Shown piece after piece: positions 1 to 6,001 of a DNA stretch of 6,324 nt. Each line of letters opens with the position of its first letter. Positions within the stretch are counted from its first letter, which is position 1. The DNA is taken from assembly GCA_023393375.1 (NCBI GenBank), contig JAEWLI010000173.1, forward strand, positions 1 through 6,324. Direction: 5' to 3'. Source of the DNA: Bacteroidota bacterium. GTDB lineage: Bacteria > Bacteroidota > Bacteroidia > Cytophagales > Cyclobacteriaceae. The notes beneath the pieces were generated by a model. That model did no database searches, was not told the DNA's origin, and saw only the letters and a program-made list of their open reading frames with translations. Both the position numbers and the translations under genes were made by a program.

Positions 1-339
1 GTATAGTTCATCTACTGCTTCTACAGAAAAACGGTTGCTCAAGCCGATACTTATCACAATCTGTTTTGGAATTGCATTCATTGCTGCAATATCTGAAATA
101 TTTACCGCCACTGCCTTATAACCCAGATGCTTTAAAGGGGTATAAGAAAGATCGAAATGAATACCTTCTGTCAATAGATCAGTTGTATAAACGGAATAAT
201 ATGCTCCGGTGTCCACCACTGCCGCATCATCTCCAATACCTTTAATGGTATCATTATGATAGATCTTGGTTCCTCCTTTTATTCGATCAATCAATCCGAA
301 TTCGCCGATTTTGCTTATTTCTGTACGTTTGTTTTCCAT
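1..339 (-). CDS. thiL: Thiamine-monophosphate kinase (ThiL), N-terminal part, cut by the window edge
   Basis: ThiL phosphorylates thiamine monophosphate with ATP to give thiamine diphosphate, the last step of cytosolic cofactor synthesis. Reading the minus strand from the ATG at 339-337 gives 113 open codons to the edge, so the C-terminal two thirds lie outside. Visible family motifs, in order, are GIGDDAAVV (residues 34-42; the paired Asp bind Mg2+-ATP in the PurM/ThiL fold), TTDLLTEGIHF (52-62, the usual D-x-L-x-E-G-x-H-F motif) and KAVAVNISDIAAM (75-87, another metal/nucleotide-binding stretch with Asn80 and Asp83), followed by a conserved Pro91. The start fits the usual ThiL N-terminus (a short lead into a GEFGLI segment, 12-17). 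There is no Shine-Dalgarno sequence before it, as is common in Bacteroidota. The gene diverges from the iron-sulfur carrier gene across about 100 bp. The identification rests on motif recognition and is firm; nothing can be said about the missing part. Confidence 0.93.
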   Translation of the reverse strand, partial: MENKRTEISKIGEFGLIDRIKGGTKIYHNDTIKGIGDDAAVVDTGAYYSVYTTDLLTEGIHFDLSYTPLKHLGYKAVAVNISDIAAMNAIPKQIVISIGLSNRFSVEAVDELY

Positions 340-381
340 GATAAATAAATCAAAATTTTAAACATCGATTCAATGGGATAA

Positions 382-389
382 CAAAAATA
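382..389 (-). promoter_or_regulatory. Candidate -7 promoter box for thiL
   Basis: On the minus strand these bases read TATTTTTG, a full match to the Bacteroidota -7 consensus TAnnTTTG. The box lies 43 bp upstream of the thiL ATG, which would leave a leader of roughly 35-40 nt. I see no clean TTTG -33 element at the usual 19-21 nt spacing, so this rests on the -7 match and its position only. Confidence 0.4.
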
Positions 390-441
390 TATCAATCCCG
401 TTTATATGGTTGTATTTTAAAAAAGTAAATCAAAAGGAATA

Positions 442-768
442 ATGATTGCGGTTTCAGAAAAAGCAAAAACTAGAATAATAGAGCTACGGGATAAAGAGGG
501 GAGTTCAGGTAATTACATTGTACGGGTATCGGTAAAAGGAGGGGGATGTTCCGGTTTAATGTATGATCTGAGTTTTGCTGACACCACTCAAGAAGGAGAT
601 CAGATATTTGAAGATAATGGTGTAAAGGTATTGGTGGATAAACGTAGTTTATTATACTTATTGGGAACTACACTTGACTTTTCTGACGGACTGAATGGAA
701 AAGGATTTCATTTTGTTAATCCCAATGCTACACGTACCTGTGGATGTGGAGAAAGTTTCGCAGTATAA
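442..768 (+). CDS. A-type iron-sulfur cluster carrier (IscA/SufA/HesB family)
   Basis: This 108-residue protein has the length and full signature of an A-type Fe-S carrier, which holds a cluster in the cytosol and hands it to apo-enzymes. The three ligand cysteines are present: Cys36 in GGGCSGL (33-39) and the C-terminal pair Cys100 and Cys102 in CGCGESF (100-106). Ahead of them lie the family's VSEKAKTRI helix (4-12) and the loop GFHFVNPNA (88-96). The ATG at 442 puts the VSEKA segment at the very N-terminus, as expected; an AAAGGA stretch just upstream is at best a weak ribosome site. The gene stands alone, divergent from thiL and convergent with the lipid kinase gene, and no suf or isc partner is visible here. 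Sequence alone does not separate IscA, SufA and ErpA subtypes, so I leave the symbol blank. Confidence 0.93.
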   Translation: MIAVSEKAKTRIIELRDKEGSSGNYIVRVSVKGGGCSGLMYDLSFADTTQEGDQIFEDNGVKVLVDKRSLLYLLGTTLDFSDGLNGKGFHFVNPNATRTCGCGESFAV

Positions 769-796
769 TTGATTAAGCATTCCAGAACTCTAATCT

Positions 797-1678
797 TTAT
801 TTCGGTACTATTACCTTGAGGCATTGAGGTACTACTTTAAATATATTCAGGGGTTTAGTGATGATACAATATTCCCCATCGGAATGATAACAATCGGCAT
901 GTTCATTGCCAATCTGGACTTCAGTAACTTTATAACTTTCGTAATAAGGGCTTAAATGCAATTTTTTAGTAAATAGCTGATAGACAATTTCGGGAATTTT
1001 TCTTTTCGGAAAGGGCTTCAGTATTGACAGATCCAAAAAGCCATCATTGATCTTGGCTTGTGGTGCAATGAAAGCATTATTGCCATATTGCCGGGCATTT
1101 GCTATGGTTATGGCAAAGGCTTCAACACTTCTTTGCTTTCCATCATGCTCTATTTCATAGGTTTGAGGTAGGTATTTAAAATATTCCTGCAATACAGTTT
1201 TCAGATATTCGCTAAATCCTCTTTTTGTATTTTGTGAAAACAATTTACCAATATGAGCATCAAATCCCAATCCTGCAGTACAAAAAAAAGGCTGATCATT
1301 GGCTGTCCCACCATCTATGATCCTTGTTTTCTGTTGGTTTATTACTTGTACAGCTTTTTCAAGAGAAATAGGAATACCCAATTCTCTTGCTAGCCCATTC
1401 CCTGATCCGGCAGGAATTATACCCAAAGTTACCTGAGTAAATACAAGCTCACTGGCAACTTCATTAATGGTGCCATCACCCCCCACAGCTATTACTGCAT
1501 CAAAATTTTGATTTATGGCTTCCCGTGTAAGAATAGAGGCATGATTTTTTGCCTGAGTATATTGAACTTCAATCTCTATTGATTTTCTATCAATTTTCCG
1601 GTCAATTATTTCCGGCAATTTTTTATTCAACCGTGGCCCTGAACGCGGATTAATTATGAATATTATCTTCTTTTTCAA
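797..1678 (-). CDS. Diacylglycerol kinase family lipid kinase (DagK/YegS/LCB5-like)
   Basis: This 293-residue protein is a full-length soluble lipid kinase of the DAGK catalytic superfamily, expected to transfer phosphate from ATP to a lipid hydroxyl at the membrane surface. Motifs in order are IINPRSGP (8-15), the nucleotide-binding VGGDGTINEV (65-74), PAGSGNGLAREL (89-100), a GGT (123-125) leading into TAGLGFDA (134-141), NDGFLDLSIL (211-220) in the C-terminal beta-sandwich domain, and SDGE (266-269), which carries the acidic residues usual near the active site. No signal peptide or membrane segment is visible. Length matches the family's usual 290-310. The substrate cannot be read from sequence: diacylglycerol, undecaprenol-type lipids and sphingoid bases are all handled by relatives, and many Bacteroidota make sphingolipids or related sulfonolipids. 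The gene is convergent with the Fe-S carrier gene, with only 28 bp between the stop codons and no hairpin terminator there. Confidence 0.9.
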   Translation of the reverse strand: MKKKIIFIINPRSGPRLNKKLPEIIDRKIDRKSIEIEVQYTQAKNHASILTREAINQNFDAVIAVGGDGTINEVASELVFTQVTLGIIPAGSGNGLARELGIPISLEKAVQVINQQKTRIIDGGTANDQPFFCTAGLGFDAHIGKLFSQNTKRGFSEYLKTVLQEYFKYLPQTYEIEHDGKQRSVEAFAITIANARQYGNNAFIAPQAKINDGFLDLSILKPFPKRKIPEIVYQLFTKKLHLSPYYESYKVTEVQIGNEHADCYHSDGEYCIITKPLNIFKVVPQCLKVIVPK

Positions 1679-1712
1679 AGTGGTGGCAATATTTTGGAAT
1701 ATATTATTTTGG

Positions 1713-1720
1713 CAAAGATA
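1713..1720 (-). promoter_or_regulatory. Candidate -7 promoter box for the lipid kinase gene
   Basis: The minus strand reads TATCTTTG here, an exact TAnnTTTG match, 34 bp ahead of the kinase start codon, implying a leader of about 30 nt. No TTTG -33 element is found at the standard spacing, so the call rests on the -7 box and its placement. Confidence 0.45.
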
Positions 1721-1791
1721 AATTCAAATTTACAGATGAATAATCTTTAAAATTATCTTTTATTAAATAAAATAAAAAATTTGGATTTTTA

Positions 1792-1823
1792 TTTGTTATT
1801 ATTTTAAATAATTGCTAACTTTA
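1792..1823 (+). promoter_or_regulatory. Candidate Bacteroidota sigma-A promoter in front of the orphan cassette
   Basis: TTTG (1792-1795) is followed after 20 nt by TAACTTTA (1816-1823). This matches the Bacteroidota housekeeping pattern of a TTTG -33 element, a spacer of about 19-21 nt and a TAnnTTTG -7 element, except for A in place of the last G. Transcription would start near 1828-1830. There is no protein gene between it and the terminator at 1861-1903 apart from an 8-codon ORF, so its product would be a short RNA. The region is AT-rich, which raises the chance of a coincidental match. Confidence 0.45.
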
Positions 1824-1828
1824 ATCAA

Positions 1829-1903
1829 CCAATTAAATGTTTAACCCTCTTTGCTTGCATTAAAGGCCCAAAGTCAATCCCTCTCTTTGGGTCTTTATTT
1901 TTT
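1829..1903 (+). ncRNA. Putative short transcript of about 75 nt (small RNA or leader), unrecognised family
   Basis: The limits are inferred: the 5' end from the -7 box at 1816-1823, the 3' end from the terminator T-run ending at 1903. Inside is a complete mini-ORF, ATG at 1837-1839 to TAA at 1861-1863, encoding MFNPLCLH, whose stop codon overlaps the base of the terminator stem. CTTTG (1849-1853, within the mini-ORF) could pair with CAAAG (1869-1873, the left arm of the terminator). That would be an alternative structure of the kind attenuators use, though five base pairs is weak. The peptide is not enriched in any one amino acid, which argues against classical amino-acid attenuation. It may be an independent small RNA or an early-terminating leader of the PurF-like gene. 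Confidence 0.3.
1861..1903 (+). terminator. Strong rho-independent terminator with no upstream gene on its strand
   Basis: The arms at 1861-1873 and 1885-1897 form a 13-bp stem with a single G-U pair (core GGCCCAAAG against CTTTGGGTC). The loop is 11 nt, and six T follow at 1898-1903. The T-run is only on the plus-strand 3' side; on the minus strand the stem is followed by mixed sequence, so it cannot serve as a minus-strand terminator. The neighbouring kinase gene is on the minus strand and begins upstream, so this terminator does not end any protein gene visible here. Confidence 0.8.
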
Positions 1904-2011
1904 ATCTCCTTTAATATATTCACAAATGGCTTTTCAGCTTACAGAATAAGGATTTAATAATTTTTGTAACTGTTTCATCGATTTTGCTGATGTTGCGGAA
2001 TTTTTTTTGTC

Positions 2012-2019
2012 TAATTTTG
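2012..2019 (+). promoter_or_regulatory. Candidate -7 promoter box for the PurF-like gene
   Basis: TAATTTTG is an exact TAnnTTTG match 65 bp before the start codon, giving a leader of about 60 nt. The upstream element is less clear: TTG at 1993-1995 is 16 nt away, slightly short of the usual spacing, and TTTG at 1983-1986 is 25 nt away, too long. I see no riboswitch-like fold in the leader. Confidence 0.45.
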
Positions 2020-2084
2020 TTACTTAGTTCGTATTGAACATGTTATTCAGTACATCTATTTAATTCGTACTTTAAGATCAGGCG

Positions 2085-3971
2085 ATGAGCGACATCATTA
2101 AACATGAATGCGGAATAGCATTAATAAGGTTACGCAAGCCATTAAGTTACTTCATAGAAAAATACGGATCACCAACCTACGCAATCAACAAATTGTACCT
2201 GTTGATGGAAAAACAACACAACAGGGGGCAGGATGGAGCAGGTGTAGCAAATATTAAATTGAATGTAAAACCCGGCACTCGTTATATCAGCCGTTACCGT
2301 TCCGTAGAATCCCAACCTATTGCGCTTATTTTTAATAAGATCAATAAGAAATTTAAAAAAATAAAAAAACAGTTTCCCGATAATTATCATGATGCCAACT
2401 GGTTAAAAGATAATATTCCTTTTACTGGTGAAGTGTGGTTAGGTCACCTTCGTTATGGTACTCACGGGGGAAATTCTATTGAAAGCTGCCATCCCATGAT
2501 CAGGCAAAACAACTGGAGAAGCAGAAATCTGGTAGTGGCAGGAAATTTTAACATGACCAATGTAGATGACCTCTTCAATGTATTGGTAAAGCTGGGTCAG
2601 CACCCCAAAGAAATGGTCGATACTGTTACAGTAATGGAAAAAATCGGTCATTTTCTTGATTTGGAAAACCAATTCATTTTCGATAAATATAAATCCCAAT
2701 TTACAAATCAGGAGATCACTGACATCATAGAAGATGAGCTCGACCTTCAGAATGTACTCCGACGCTCATGTAAAGACTTTGATGGCGGTTATGCAATGGC
2801 TGGGATGACTGGATTTGGCGGCGCATTTGTAGCCCGTGATCCAGCAGGTATACGCCCTGCTTATTATTATGCCAATGATGAAGTGGTAGTAGTGGCATCT
2901 GAAAAACCGGCTATCAAAACTTCATTTGAAATCGATTATAATGAAATAAAGGAAATAGAACCAGGACATGCTTTGATCATTAAAAAGAATGGTGAATTTG
3001 GCCAATATCCTTTTATTGATAAGTTAGAAAAAAAATCTTGTAGTTTTGAACGGATCTATTTTTCAAGAGGCTCTGATCCCGACATTTATTATGAACGTAA
3101 AAACCTTGGGCGTTTACTGCTCCCACAAGTATTAAAATCAGTTTCTTTTGATTTAAAAAATACGGTTTTTTCTTATGTCCCAAACACCGCGGAAACCTGT
3201 TTTCTGGGTATGATGGAAGAAGTGGAAGAATACCTCATCAAGAAACGAAAAGAAATTATTATTGATGGGAAACCAAGTCTGGATTCATTAGAAGATATAC
3301 TTTCCTTCAAACCAAGAATTGAGAAACTGGTATCTAAGGACGTTAAATTGAGGACTTTCATTACTGATGATGAACGCCGCAATGATCTGGTTGCACACGT
3401 GTACGATACCACTTATGAGGTAATTCAGAAAAATCGGGATAACATTGTAATTGTTGACGATTCCATTGTACGGGGAACCACACTAGAGCAGAGCATTCTC
3501 ACGATGCTTGGCAAGTTGGAGCCTAAAAAGGTTGTAATTGTCTCTTCAGCACCACAAATCCGGTATCCCGATTGTTATGGTATAGATATGTCAAAAATTA
3601 AGGATTTCGTGGCTTTTAGAGCAGTAATCAAACTCATCCAGGAAAGAAAAATGACAGAACTGCTTGATGAAGTATATCATAAATGTATCATGAGCATTGG
3701 ACAAAAGAATGTACCAAACTATGTAAAGGAGGTGTATGCTCCCTTTACTGAAGAGGAAATCTCTGCGAAAATTGCCGAAATAGTTACACCCAAAGGATTT
3801 AAACCTGAAGTTTCTGTTGTATATCAATCAGTAGAAAACTTGCATAAAGCTATACCGGGGCATCGTGGTGACTGGTATTTCACCGGCAATTACCCAACAA
3901 TGGGAGGGAACAGAGTAGTAAACAAAGCATTTGTAAACTTCATGGAAGGCAAGTTGGTCCGTGCTTATTAA
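2085..3971 (+). CDS. Long amidophosphoribosyltransferase-like protein (PurF family, Bacteroidota long form)
   Basis: This 628-residue protein joins an N-terminal class II glutamine amidotransferase domain (about 9-300) to a C-terminal PRPP-binding phosphoribosyltransferase domain (about 320-540), as PurF does. PurF makes 5-phosphoribosylamine from PRPP and glutamine, the first step of purine synthesis. Cys9 follows an 8-residue propeptide, as in PurF forms that mature to an N-terminal Cys nucleophile. Then come QHNRGQDGAG (44-53), GHLRYGTHG (120-128, with the glutamine-binding Arg123), RDPAGIRPAYY (251-261), ERIYFSRGSD (322-331), the intact PRPP loop IVIVDDSIVRGTT (454-466) and a PxCYGID motif (495-501). 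It is over 100 residues longer than E. coli PurF, with extra sequence around 80-110, 195-225 and 380-425 and a C-terminal tail. The usual oxyanion-hole motif HNGN appears as GNFN (153-156), and the SDxE motif is altered near Asp179. Similar long forms occur in Bacteroidota, usually as well as a canonical PurF, so I withhold the symbol; the catalytic activity is inferred. Confidence 0.85.
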   Translation: MSDIIKHECGIALIRLRKPLSYFIEKYGSPTYAINKLYLLMEKQHNRGQDGAGVANIKLNVKPGTRYISRYRSVESQPIALIFNKINKKFKKIKKQFPDNYHDANWLKDNIPFTGEVWLGHLRYGTHGGNSIESCHPMIRQNNWRSRNLVVAGNFNMTNVDDLFNVLVKLGQHPKEMVDTVTVMEKIGHFLDLENQFIFDKYKSQFTNQEITDIIEDELDLQNVLRRSCKDFDGGYAMAGMTGFGGAFVARDPAGIRPAYYYANDEVVVVASEKPAIKTSFEIDYNEIKEIEPGHALIIKKNGEFGQYPFIDKLEKKSCSFERIYFSRGSDPDIYYERKNLGRLLLPQVLKSVSFDLKNTVFSYVPNTAETCFLGMMEEVEEYLIKKRKEIIIDGKPSLDSLEDILSFKPRIEKLVSKDVKLRTFITDDERRNDLVAHVYDTTYEVIQKNRDNIVIVDDSIVRGTTLEQSILTMLGKLEPKKVVIVSSAPQIRYPDCYGIDMSKIKDFVAFRAVIKLIQERKMTELLDEVYHKCIMSIGQKNVPNYVKEVYAPFTEEEISAKIAEIVTPKGFKPEVSVVYQSVENLHKAIPGHRGDWYFTGNYPTMGGNRVVNKAFVNFMEGKLVRAY

Positions 3972-4038
3972 TAAATATTTTTAACGCATTTTACCTATCT
4001 TCATATTGAGAAAGTCCTAAAACAATTACGGTACGTTT

Positions 4039-4069
4039 TTTGTCACAATAATTAATTCAACTATATTTA
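4039..4069 (+). promoter_or_regulatory. Candidate promoter for the DUF4837 lipoprotein gene
   Basis: TTTG (4039-4042) and TATATTTA (4062-4069) are separated by 19 nt, matching the Bacteroidota TTTG-N19-TAnnTTTG pattern except for a final A instead of G. The start codon is 45 bp downstream, so the leader would be about 40 nt. No hairpin terminator ends the preceding gene in this 143-bp gap, so some read-through from upstream remains possible. Confidence 0.45.
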
Positions 4070-4114
4070 TTGTTGATTTTAAATTGAGGTTTTCATAGTC
4101 ATTTATCTATAATC

Positions 4115-5203
4115 ATGAAACAAATACTTATCATCTTCTTAGTCATGGCATTCTTTGTTATTGGCTGTACAAATAATGATTCCAATCAAAACAGTTCCAA
4201 TCTGCCTCAATCACGGGCAGGTGAAGGAGAAGTATTGGTGGTAATGGATTCAACTTTATGGCAGGGGGAATTGGGAGAATCGATCCGAAATACATTTGCG
4301 TCCTATATTCCTGGATTACCACAGCCTGAACCCATATTTAACCTCAAATATATCAGGCCGGCAGGTTTCAAAAGCATCATACGACATGCTACTAGTGTAA
4401 TTATTGTGATGACCCTCGATAATAAATCCAGAGAGGGTGAAGCATTAAGAAATTACTTTACTGATGAGTCTTTGGAACGTATCCAGAACAGTGATGAGCT
4501 TTATATGCTTAAGCAAAACGATGTATTTGCCAGAGGACAAAGCGTACTGTACCTTTTTGGGCAGAATGAACAACAATTGATCAGTCATATCAATACAAAT
4601 GAAAATAGCCTGAAACAGCATTTTTTAAAAAATGAGAAAAACAGAATTTCACAGAAAATTTTTGCAGGTAAAGGATCCGAAGGTATTCAGAGGAAATTAT
4701 TAAATGATCACCAGTTTTCGTTAAAGGTGCCTTCTACATATGAAATCGCAAAAGAAGAAGGTAATTTTATATGGCTCCGACAATTAGGTCAGGATGACAA
4801 AAGTATTATGGTATATTATGAGCCATATGTTTCGGCAGGAGTTTTTGAAGAACAAGGCGTATTGGAATTACGGGACAGCATAGCCTCTACTTATATTAAA
4901 GATATTGAAAATCCTGATATATACGTAGTCACCGAAACTGTAGAGCTACCTCCTCACTTAGAAAGGATAAACTTAAATGGTAAATACGCAGTAGAATCCA
5001 GAGGTTTGTGGAAGTTGAATGATAATTCTCGAGGTGGAGCTTTCATAAGCTATACATTTGTGGATGAAGAACTCAACAGGTTGTATTATATAGAAGGTAT
5101 GCTGGCAAATCCAGGTCGTAATAAACGCGAGCCCATAAGGGAGCTTGAAATTATTTTAAATACTTTCAAAACACAAGCTGAGTTGCAGAAGCAATCTTCC
5201 TGA
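4115..5203 (+). CDS. DUF4837 family lipoprotein of unknown function
   Basis: This 362-residue protein starts with a type II signal peptide: Lys2, a hydrophobic run over 4-16 and a lipobox VIGC ending at Cys18. It should therefore be lipidated and anchored in the cell envelope facing the periplasm or surface. A low-complexity Asn/Ser linker follows (19-33). Next comes the segment I recognise as DUF4837: GEVLVVMDSTLWQGELG (38-54), the region around PQPEPIFNLKYIRP (69-82), and a C-terminal half ending in a conserved-looking stretch around RGLWKLN (296-302), NPGRNKRE (332-339) and ELEIILNTF (343-351). No enzymatic residues or known fold can be named, and the family has no established function that I know of. 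The Asn/Ser-rich residues after Cys18 show no acidic surface-export signal of the Capnocytophaga or Bacteroides type. The gene appears to be a single transcription unit, with a candidate promoter in front and a clear terminator behind. Confidence 0.85.
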   Translation: MKQILIIFLVMAFFVIGCTNNDSNQNSSNLPQSRAGEGEVLVVMDSTLWQGELGESIRNTFASYIPGLPQPEPIFNLKYIRPAGFKSIIRHATSVIIVMTLDNKSREGEALRNYFTDESLERIQNSDELYMLKQNDVFARGQSVLYLFGQNEQQLISHINTNENSLKQHFLKNEKNRISQKIFAGKGSEGIQRKLLNDHQFSLKVPSTYEIAKEEGNFIWLRQLGQDDKSIMVYYEPYVSAGVFEEQGVLELRDSIASTYIKDIENPDIYVVTETVELPPHLERINLNGKYAVESRGLWKLNDNSRGGAFISYTFVDEELNRLYYIEGMLANPGRNKREPIRELEIILNTFKTQAELQKQSS

Positions 5204-5226
5204 ATGGAATAAAATTATTTTCCTTT

Positions 5227-5267
5227 AGCTCTACTTGATAAGTTTATTATTGGTAGAGTTTTTTTTT
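5227..5267 (+). terminator. Rho-independent terminator after the DUF4837 gene
   Basis: CTCTAC (5229-5234) pairs with GTAGAG (5253-5258). Weaker G-U and A-U pairs can extend the stem on both sides to about nine. An uninterrupted run of nine T follows (5259-5267). It begins 24 bp past the lipoprotein stop codon and separates that gene from ruvA. The loop is long (about 16-18 nt) but AT-rich and can pair partly within itself. Confidence 0.75.
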
Positions 5268-5331
5268 ATGATCATTCCCCAATCTAACTGGTCTAATCAA
5301 TTATATTCCTAATTTTAATACCAGAATTATT

Positions 5332-5362
5332 TTTGTTTGTAAATGTTGAATTCTTACCTTAA
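5332..5362 (+). promoter_or_regulatory. Candidate promoter region for ruvA-sprA
   Basis: Two readings compete. TTTG (5332-5335) with TACCTTAA (5355-5362) has ideal 19-nt spacing but two mismatches in the -7 box, and would start transcription about 20 nt before ruvA. Alternatively, TATTTTTG (5328-5335) is an exact -7 box without a good -33 partner and would give a leader of about 50 nt. Because a terminator lies just upstream, some promoter is needed here. Confidence 0.4.
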
Positions 5363-5388
5363 ATTGCCGGAAAATTTATGAAATAAGG

Positions 5389-5979
5389 ATGTACGCTTAC
5401 ATTGAAGGAACTCTTGCGGTAAAAGAACCAGCATACATGGTAATTGATGTGGGAGGTATAGGCTATGAGTTAAAAATTTCTCTTAACACCTACTCTGCTT
5501 TAAAAAATCATGATAAGGCCAAAGTTCATACCTATCTTCATGTGAAAGAAGACGCGATGATCTTATTCGGGTTTTATAATAAGACCGAAAAGGAAACATT
5601 TCTTCACTTGATCTCAATTTCCGGAGTAGGGCCTGGTACAGCTCTGATGATTTTATCGTCGCTCACACCCAACGAACTTCAGGATGCCATATTATCGGGA
5701 GAAGTGAGCAGAATACAAAGGGTAAAAGGGATTGGTGCAAAAACAGCTCAAAGAATTATTCTGGAACTAAAAGATAAATTTGCAAAAGGCGACTTGGGCA
5801 ATAAGGAACTAAACATGAACATTTCGCACAATACGAAACGAAATGAAGCGTTGACTGCATTAACAACCTTAGGCATTAACAAGGCTATTGCGGAGAAAAC
5901 GGTAGACTCAATATTAAAAAATAGTGATGGAGAACTCACTCTGGAAGACTTGATTAAGCAAGCTTTAAAAACATCATAA
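5389..5979 (+). CDS. ruvA: Holliday junction branch-migration protein RuvA
   Basis: RuvA binds four-way DNA junctions as a tetramer and loads the RuvB motor for branch migration in recombinational repair. At 196 residues it has normal length. The N-terminal OB-fold domain (about 1-63) carries YIEGTL (4-9) and GIGYEL (23-28). It ends with VKEDAMILFGF (52-62), whose Glu54 and Asp55 correspond to the acidic pin that opens the junction centre. The middle domain has the two helix-hairpin-helix DNA-binding motifs, SGVGPGTAL (78-86) and VKGIGAKTAQRIILEL (112-127). A Lys/Asn-rich linker (about 133-151) leads to the small C-terminal RuvB-binding domain (about 152-196). The ATG at 5389 is the only start that gives the standard MxAYIxG-like N-terminus. 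The TAAGG directly before it is too close to act as a normal Shine-Dalgarno site. The gene is probably co-transcribed with the following sprA-like gene, about 22 bp away. Confidence 0.97.
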   Translation: MYAYIEGTLAVKEPAYMVIDVGGIGYELKISLNTYSALKNHDKAKVHTYLHVKEDAMILFGFYNKTEKETFLHLISISGVGPGTALMILSSLTPNELQDAILSGEVSRIQRVKGIGAKTAQRIILELKDKFAKGDLGNKELNMNISHNTKRNEALTALTTLGINKAIAEKTVDSILKNSDGELTLEDLIKQALKTS

Positions 5980-6001
5980 GTGACTGTATAAATATAATCA
6001 T

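Larger units (their letters stand above)
1679..2084. other. 406-bp gene-free spacer with regulatory signals
   Basis: This AT-rich gap separates the divergent lipid kinase and PurF-like genes and contains no full-size gene. From left to right it holds a minus-strand -7 box for the lipid kinase (1713-1720), a self-contained plus-strand promoter/mini-ORF/terminator cassette (1792-1903), and a plus-strand -7 box for the PurF-like gene (2012-2019). I found nothing recognisable between 1904 and 2000. No tRNA, known riboswitch or repeat family was recognised. Confidence 0.7.

Noticed and set aside
1904..2084. Possible riboswitch or purine-responsive leader before the PurF-like gene.
   Set aside because: I could not find the conserved core or paired stems of a purine, PRPP or other known riboswitch. 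Only short stems of four bases or so are present.
2169..2699. Two minus-strand open frames of 73 and 86 codons inside the PurF-like gene.
   Set aside because: They lie wholly antisense to a motif-rich coding region, have no recognisable domains, and read as mirror frames of the real gene.
3173..3827. Two further minus-strand open frames of about 79 codons within the PurF-like gene.
   Set aside because: They are antisense to the PRPP-binding domain, have Ser/Phe-rich shadow composition, and show no start signals or family motifs.
4029..4042. ACGGTACGT followed by a T-run after the PurF-like gene, considered as a terminator.
   Set aside because: The stem would be only three base pairs, too weak for an intrinsic terminator. 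The T-run is better explained as part of the candidate -33 element for the next gene.
5378..5391. Two-codon ORF (ATG AAA TAA) ending 2 bp before the ruvA start, which could look like a regulatory upstream ORF.
   Set aside because: Such a short ATG-AAA-TAA string is common by chance in AT-rich sequence, and nothing else supports translation of it. It would matter only if conserved in relatives.
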